Assembly: GCF_037975245.1 (NCBI RefSeq)
Contig: NC_092572.1
Span: forward strand, 17,180,269-17,244,268
Direction of reading: 5' to 3'
Length of the DNA: 64,000 nt
From: Apostichopus japonicus
Lineage: Eukaryota > Echinodermata > Holothuroidea > Aspidochirotida > Stichopodidae
Part shown: positions 58,701-64,000 of the stretch, one piece after another
How the letters are laid out: every line of letters starts with the position of its first letter
How positions within the stretch are numbered: position 1 is the stretch's first letter
Notes under the pieces: generated by a model
The model's database searches: none
Seen by the model: the letters and a program-made list of their open reading frames with translations, nothing else
Told to the model about the DNA's origin: nothing
Position numbers and translations under genes: made by a program

Positions 58701-61700
58701 AGTGCGCCGAGCCATCGCGCCACTGTATGGACTGAGATATTAGGTGGATTAACTAATACTTACAGCTCCCCGTGCAGGCACTTGCTGTAAAAGACGTCAT
58801 CACCCGGGGTTCGAACCAGGGATGCAAAAGAGAGTCTCGATCATCAGCTCGTACAGTGCGCCGAGCCATCGCGCCACTGTATGGACTGAGATATTAGGTG
58901 GATTAACTAATACTTACAGCTCCCCGTGCAGGCACTTGCTGTAAAAGATCGGCAAAAGACGTCATCACCCGGGGTTCGAACCAGGGATGCAAAAGAGAGT
59001 CTCGATCATCAGCTCGTACAGTGCGCCGAGCCATCGCGCCACTGTATGGACTGAGATATTAGGTGGATTAACTAATACTTACAGCTCCCCGTGCAGGCAC
59101 TTGCTGTAAAAGACGTCATCACCCGGGGTTCGAACCAGGGATGCAAAAGAGAGTCTCGATCATCAGCTCTTACAGTGCGCCGAGCCATCGCGCCACTGTA
59201 TGGACTGAGATATTAGGTGGATTAACTAATACTTACAGCTCCCCGTGCAGGCACTTGCTGTAAAAGACGTCATCACCCGGGGTTCGAACCAGGGATGCAA
59301 AAGAGAGTCTCGATCATCAGCTCGTACAGTGCGCCGAGCCATCGCGCCACTGTATGGACTGAGATATTAGGTGGATTAACTAATACTTACAGCTCCCCGT
59401 GCAGGCACTTGCTGTAAAAGACGTCATCATCCGGGGTTCGAACCATGGATGCAAAAGAGAGTCTCGATCATCAGCTCGTACAGTGCGCCGAGCCATCGCG
59501 CCACTGTATGGACTGAGATATTAGGTGGATTAACTAATACTTACAGCTCCCCGTGCAGGCACTTGCTGTAAAAGATCGGCAAAAGACGTCATCACCCGGG
59601 GTTCGAACCAGGGATGCAAAAGAGAGTCTCGATCATCAGCTCGTACAGTGCGCCGAGCCATCGCGCCACTGTATGGACTGAGATATTAGGTGGATTAACT
59701 AATACTTACAGCTCCCCGTGCAGGCACTTGCTGTAAAAGATCGGCACAAGACGTCATCACCCGGGGTTCGAACCAGGGATGCAAAAGAGAGTCTCGATCA
59801 TCAGCTCGTACAGTGCGCCGAGCCATCGCGCCACTGTATGGACTGAGATATTAGGTGGATTAACTAATACTTACAGCTCCCCGTGCAGGCACTTGCTGTA
59901 AAAGACGTCATCACCCGGGGTTCGAACCAGGGATGCAAAAGAGAGTCTCGATCATCAGCTCGTACAGTGCGCCGAGCCATCGCGCCACTGTATGGACTGA
60001 GATATTAGGTGGATTAACTAATACTTACAGCTCCCCGTGCAGGCACTTGCTGTAAAAGATCGGCAAAAGACGTCATCACCCGGGGTTCGAACCAGGGATG
60101 CAAAAGAGAGTCTCGATCATCAGCTCGTACAGTGCGCCGAGCCATCGCGACACTGTATGGACTGAGATATTAGGTGGATTAACTAATACTTACAGCTCCC
60201 CGTGCAGGCACTTGCTGTAAAAGACGTCATCACCCGGGGTTCGAACCAGGGATGCAAAAGAGAGTCTCGATCATCAGCTCGTACAGTGCGCCGAGCCATC
60301 GCGCCACTGTATGGACTGAGATATTAGGTGGATTAACTAATACTTACAGCTCCCCGTGCAGGCACTTGCTGTAAAAGATCGGCAAAAGACGTCATCACCC
60401 GGGGTTCGAACCAGGGATGCAAAAGAGAGTCTCGATCATCAGCTCGTACAGTGCGCCGAGCCATCGCGCCACTGTATGGACTGAGATATTAGGTGGATTA
60501 ACTAATACTTACAGCTCCCCGTGCAGGCACTTGCTGTAAAAGACGTCATCACCCGGGGTTCGAACCAGGGATGCAAAAGAGAGTCTCGATCATCAGCTCG
60601 TACAGTGCGCCGAGCCATCGCGCCACTGTATGGACTGAGATATTAGGTGGATTAACTAATACTTACAGCTCCCCGTGCAGGCACTTGCTGTAAAAGACGT
60701 CATCACCCGGGGTTCGAACCAGGGATGCAAAAGAGAGTCTCGATCATCAGCTCGTACAGTGCGCCGAGCCATCGCGCCACTGTATGGACTGAGATATTAG
60801 GTGGATTAACTAATACTTACAGCTCCCCGTGCAGGCACTTGCTGTAAAAGATCGGCAAAAGACGTCATCACCCGGGGTTCGAACCAGGGATGCAAAAGAG
60901 AGTCTCGGTCATCAGCTCGTACAGTGCGCCGAGCCATCGCGCCACTGTATGGACTGAGATATTAGGTGGATTAACTAATACTTACAGCTCCCCGTGTAGG
61001 CACTTGCTGTAAAAGATCGGCAAAAGACGTCATCACCCGGGGTTCGAACCAGGGATGCAAAAGAGAGTCTCGATCATCAGCTCGTACAGTGCGCCGAGCC
61101 ATCGCGCCACTGTATGGACTGAGATATTAGGTGGATTAACTAATACTTACAGCTCCCCGTGCAGGCACTTGCTGTAAAAGACGTCATCACCCGGGGTTCG
61201 AACCAGGGATGCAAAAGAGAGTCTCGATCATCAGCTCGTACAGTGCGCCGAGCCATCGCGCCACTGTATGGACTGAGATATTAGGTGGATTAACTAATAC
61301 TTACAGCTCCCCGTGCAGGCACTTGCTGTAAAAGACGTCATCACCCGGGGTTCGAACCAGGGATGCAAAAGAGAGTCTCGATCATCAGCTCGTACAGTGC
61401 GCCGAGCCATCGCGCCACTGTATGGACTGAGATATTAGGTGGATTAACTAATACTTACAGCTCCCCGTGCAGGCACTTGCTGTAAAAGATCGGCAAAAGA
61501 CGTCATCACCCGGGGTTCGAACCAGGGATGCAAAAGAGAGTCTCGATCATCAGCTCGTACAGTGCGCCGAGCCATCGCGCCACTGTATGGACTGAGATAT
61601 TAGGTGGATTAACTAATACTTACAGCTTCCCGTGCAGGCACTTGCTGTAAAAGATCGGCAAAAGACGTCATCACCCGGGGTTCGAACCAGGGATGCAAAA

Positions 61701-64000
61701 GAGAGTCTCGATTATCAGCTCGTACAGTGCGCCGAGCCATCGCGCCACTGTATGGACTGAGATATTAGGTGGATTAACTAATACTTACAGCTCCCCGTGC
61801 AGGCACTTGCTGTAAAAGACGTCATCACCCGGGGTTCGAACCAGGGATGCAAAAGAGAGTCTCGATCATCAGCTCGTACAGTGCGCCGAGCCATCGCGCC
61901 ACTGTATGGACTGAGATATTAGGTGGATTAACTAATACTTACAGCTCCCCGTGCAGGCACTTGCTGTAAAAGATCGGCAAAAGACGTCATCACCCGGGGT
62001 TCGAACCAGGGATGCAAAAGAGAGTCTCGATCATCAGCTCGTACAGTGCGCCGAGCCATCGCGCCACTGTATGGACTGAGATATTAGGTGGATTAACTAA
62101 TACTTACAGCTCCCCGTGCAGGCACTTGCTGTAAAAGATCGGCAAAAGACGTCATCACCCGGGGTTCGAACCAGGGATGCAAAAGAGAGTCTCGATCATC
62201 AGCTCGTACAGTGCGCCGAGCCATCGCGCCACTGTATGGACTGAGATATTAGGTGGATTAACTAATACTTACAGCTTCCCGTGCAGGCACTTGCTGTAAA
62301 AGATCGGCAAAAGACGTCATCACCCGGGGTTCGAACCAGGGATGCAAAAGAGAGTCTCGATCATCAGCTCGTACAGTGCGCCGAGCCATCGCGCCACTGT
62401 ATGGACTGAGATATTAGGTGGATTAACTAATACTTACAGCTCCCCGTGCAGGCACTTGCTGTAAAAGACGTCATCACCCGGGGTTCGAACCAGGGATGCA
62501 AAAGAGAGTCTCGATCATCAGCTCGTACAGTGCGCCGAGCCATCGCGCCACTGTATGGACTGAGATATTAGGTGGATTAACTAATACTTACAGCTCCCCG
62601 TGCAGGCACTTGCTGTAAAAGATCGGCAAAAGACGTCATCACACGGGGTTCGAACCAGGGATGCAAAAGAGAGTCTCGATCATCAGCTCGTACAGTGCGC
62701 CGAGCCATCGCGCCACTGTATGGACTGAGATATTAGGTGGATTAACTAATACTTACAGCTCCCCGTGCAGGCACTTGCTGTAAAAGACGTCATCACCCGG
62801 GGTTCGAACCAGGGATGCAAAAGAGAGTCTCGATCATCAGCTCGTACAGTGCGCCGAGCCATCGCGCCACTGTATGGACTGAGATATTAAGTGGATTAAC
62901 TAATACTTACAGCTCCCCGTGCTGGCACTTGCTGTAAAAGATCGGCAAAAGACGTCATCACCCGGGGTTCGAACCAGGGATGCAAAAGAGAGTCTCGATC
63001 ATCAGCTCGTACAGTGCGCCGAGCCATCGCGCCACTGTATGGACTGAGATATTAGGTGGATTAACTAATACTTACAGCTCCCCGTGCAGGCACTTGCTGT
63101 AAAAGACGTCATCACCCGGGGTTCGAACCAGGGATGCAAAAGAGAGTCTCGATCATCAGCTCGTACAGTGCGCCGAGCCATCGCGCCACTGTATGGACTG
63201 AGATATTAGGTGGATTAACTAATACTTACAGCTCCCCGTGCAGGCACTTGCTGCAAAAGATCGGCAAAAGACGTCATCACCCGGGGTTCGAACCAGGGAT
63301 GCAAAAGAGAGTCTTGATCATCAGCTCGTACAGTGCGCCGAGCCATCGCGCCACTGTATGGACTGAGATATTAGGTGGATTAACTAATACTTACAGCTCC
63401 CCGTGCAGGCACTTGCTGTAAAAGATCGGCAAAAGACGTCATCACCCGGGGTTCGAACCAGGGATGCAAAAGAGAGTCTCGATCATCAGCTCGTACAGTG
63501 CGCCGAGCCATCGCGCCACTGTATGGACTGAGATATTAGGTGGATTAACTAATACTTACAGCTCCCCGTGCAGGCACTTGCTGTAAAAGATCGGCAAAAG
63601 ACGTCATCACCCGGGGTTCGAACCAGGGATGCAAAAGAGAGTCTCGATCATCAGCTCGTACAGTGCGCCGAGCCATCGCGCCACTGTATGGACTGAGATA
63701 TTAGGTGGATTAACTAATACTTACAGCTCCCCGTGCAGGCACTTGCTGTAAAAGACGTCATCACCCGGGGTTCGAACCAGGGATGCAAAAGAGAGTCTCG
63801 ATCATCAGCTCGTACAGTGCGCCGAGCCATCGCGCCACTGTATGGACTGAGATATTAGGTGGATTAACTAATACTTACAGCTCCCCGTGCAGGCACTTGC
63901 TGTAAAAGACGTCATCACCCGGGGTTCGAACCAGGGATGCAAAAGAGAGTCTCGATCATCAGCTCTTACAGTGCGCCGAGCCATCGCGCCACTGTATGGA

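Larger units (their letters stand above)
41351..64000. repeat. Satellite array, right domain of mixed 165/154-bp monomers
   Basis: About 143 monomers, long and short intermingled, nearly all CCGAGCC / CATCGCGCC / GTGCAGG / GGGGTT. Local duplications are visible from shared rare markers: CCACTTTATGG (about 42851, 43808, 43961, 45535), GGGATACAAAAG (about 42470, 43431), CTCCTCGTG (46691, 47483), TTGCTATAAAAG (48443, 49081), CCCCATGCAGG (48751, 49389), CCAGGCATGC (53761, 54553), CATCATCCGG with CCATGG (about 54047, 58314, 59425) and CAGCTTCCCGTG (61627, 62276). A monomer near 51113 has lost one more base (GATATTTGTGG). The array runs off the window end. No gene is seen. Confidence 0.96.

Noticed and set aside
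63134-63421. 95-codon plus-strand open frame near the right end
   Set aside because: It is two copies of the 40-codon monomer frame joined because a single change (CTGTAA to CTGCAA, near 63253) removes one stop in a monomer. No protein features; a by-product of the repeat.
1-64000. Ribosomal DNA spacer, telomere-type or bacterial repeat
   Set aside because: No rRNA gene, no short telomeric motif, and the LINE with poly(A) tail and target duplication shows a eukaryotic chromosome.
1-64000. Whole array as an assembly artefact
   Set aside because: Ordered rare variants, nested blocks and a cleanly inserted LINE argue for real sequence. The exact copy number could still be wrong, since long uniform runs are hard to assemble.

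Overview
This window is almost wholly one satellite DNA array from a eukaryotic genome. A direct-repeat monomer of about 165 bp runs head to tail from base 1 to base 64000, roughly 387 copies in all. It is interrupted once, at 16554-17819, by a 5'-truncated non-LTR retrotransposon (LINE) on the minus strand. There is no bacterial-style gene organisation. The LINE has a poly(A) tail, a target-site duplication and a zinc-binding reverse-transcriptase C-terminus of the L1/Tx1 type. Together with the satellite this points to a eukaryote, more likely an animal; I cannot name the species from the sequence.

Layout. (1) 1-16553: 100 full monomers of exactly 165 bp and part of a 101st, with no indels, mostly carrying CCCGGGCTTCGAACC. 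(2) 16554-17819: LINE fragment with a 14-15 bp target duplication (16539-16553 and 17820-17834). (3) 17835-28506: the end of the broken monomer and 64 more exact 165-bp monomers, in which GGGCTT gives way to GGGGTT. (4) 28507-32178: 23 monomers of 165, 164 and 154 bp; the 154-bp form first appears at 29495. (5) 32179-36303: 25 exact 165-bp monomers. (6) 36304-41350: a mosaic including a 648-bp four-monomer module. (7) 41351-64000: mixed 165/154-bp monomers dominated by the CCGAGCC / CATCGCGCC / GTGCAGG haplotype, with many local multi-monomer duplications.

The most interesting structure lies inside the monomer. Read on the minus strand, each unit holds a degenerate A-box, a D-arm-like hairpin, a perfect B-box in a T-arm-like hairpin, and a T4 tract 11 nt further on. 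This is the layout of a tRNA-derived Pol III unit such as a SINE head. The acceptor stem does not pair and there is an extra T4 before the B-box, so it is not a working tRNA gene; whether it is transcribed is open. The 11-bp deletion that makes 154-bp monomers lies between two AAAAGA repeats and always leaves one T4 terminator. The LINE tail abuts the A-box side of one such module, and the target duplication restores that A-box.

Apart from the LINE remnant no protein-coding gene can be supported. A 40-codon frame recurs in most monomers but is best seen as a by-product of the repeat.
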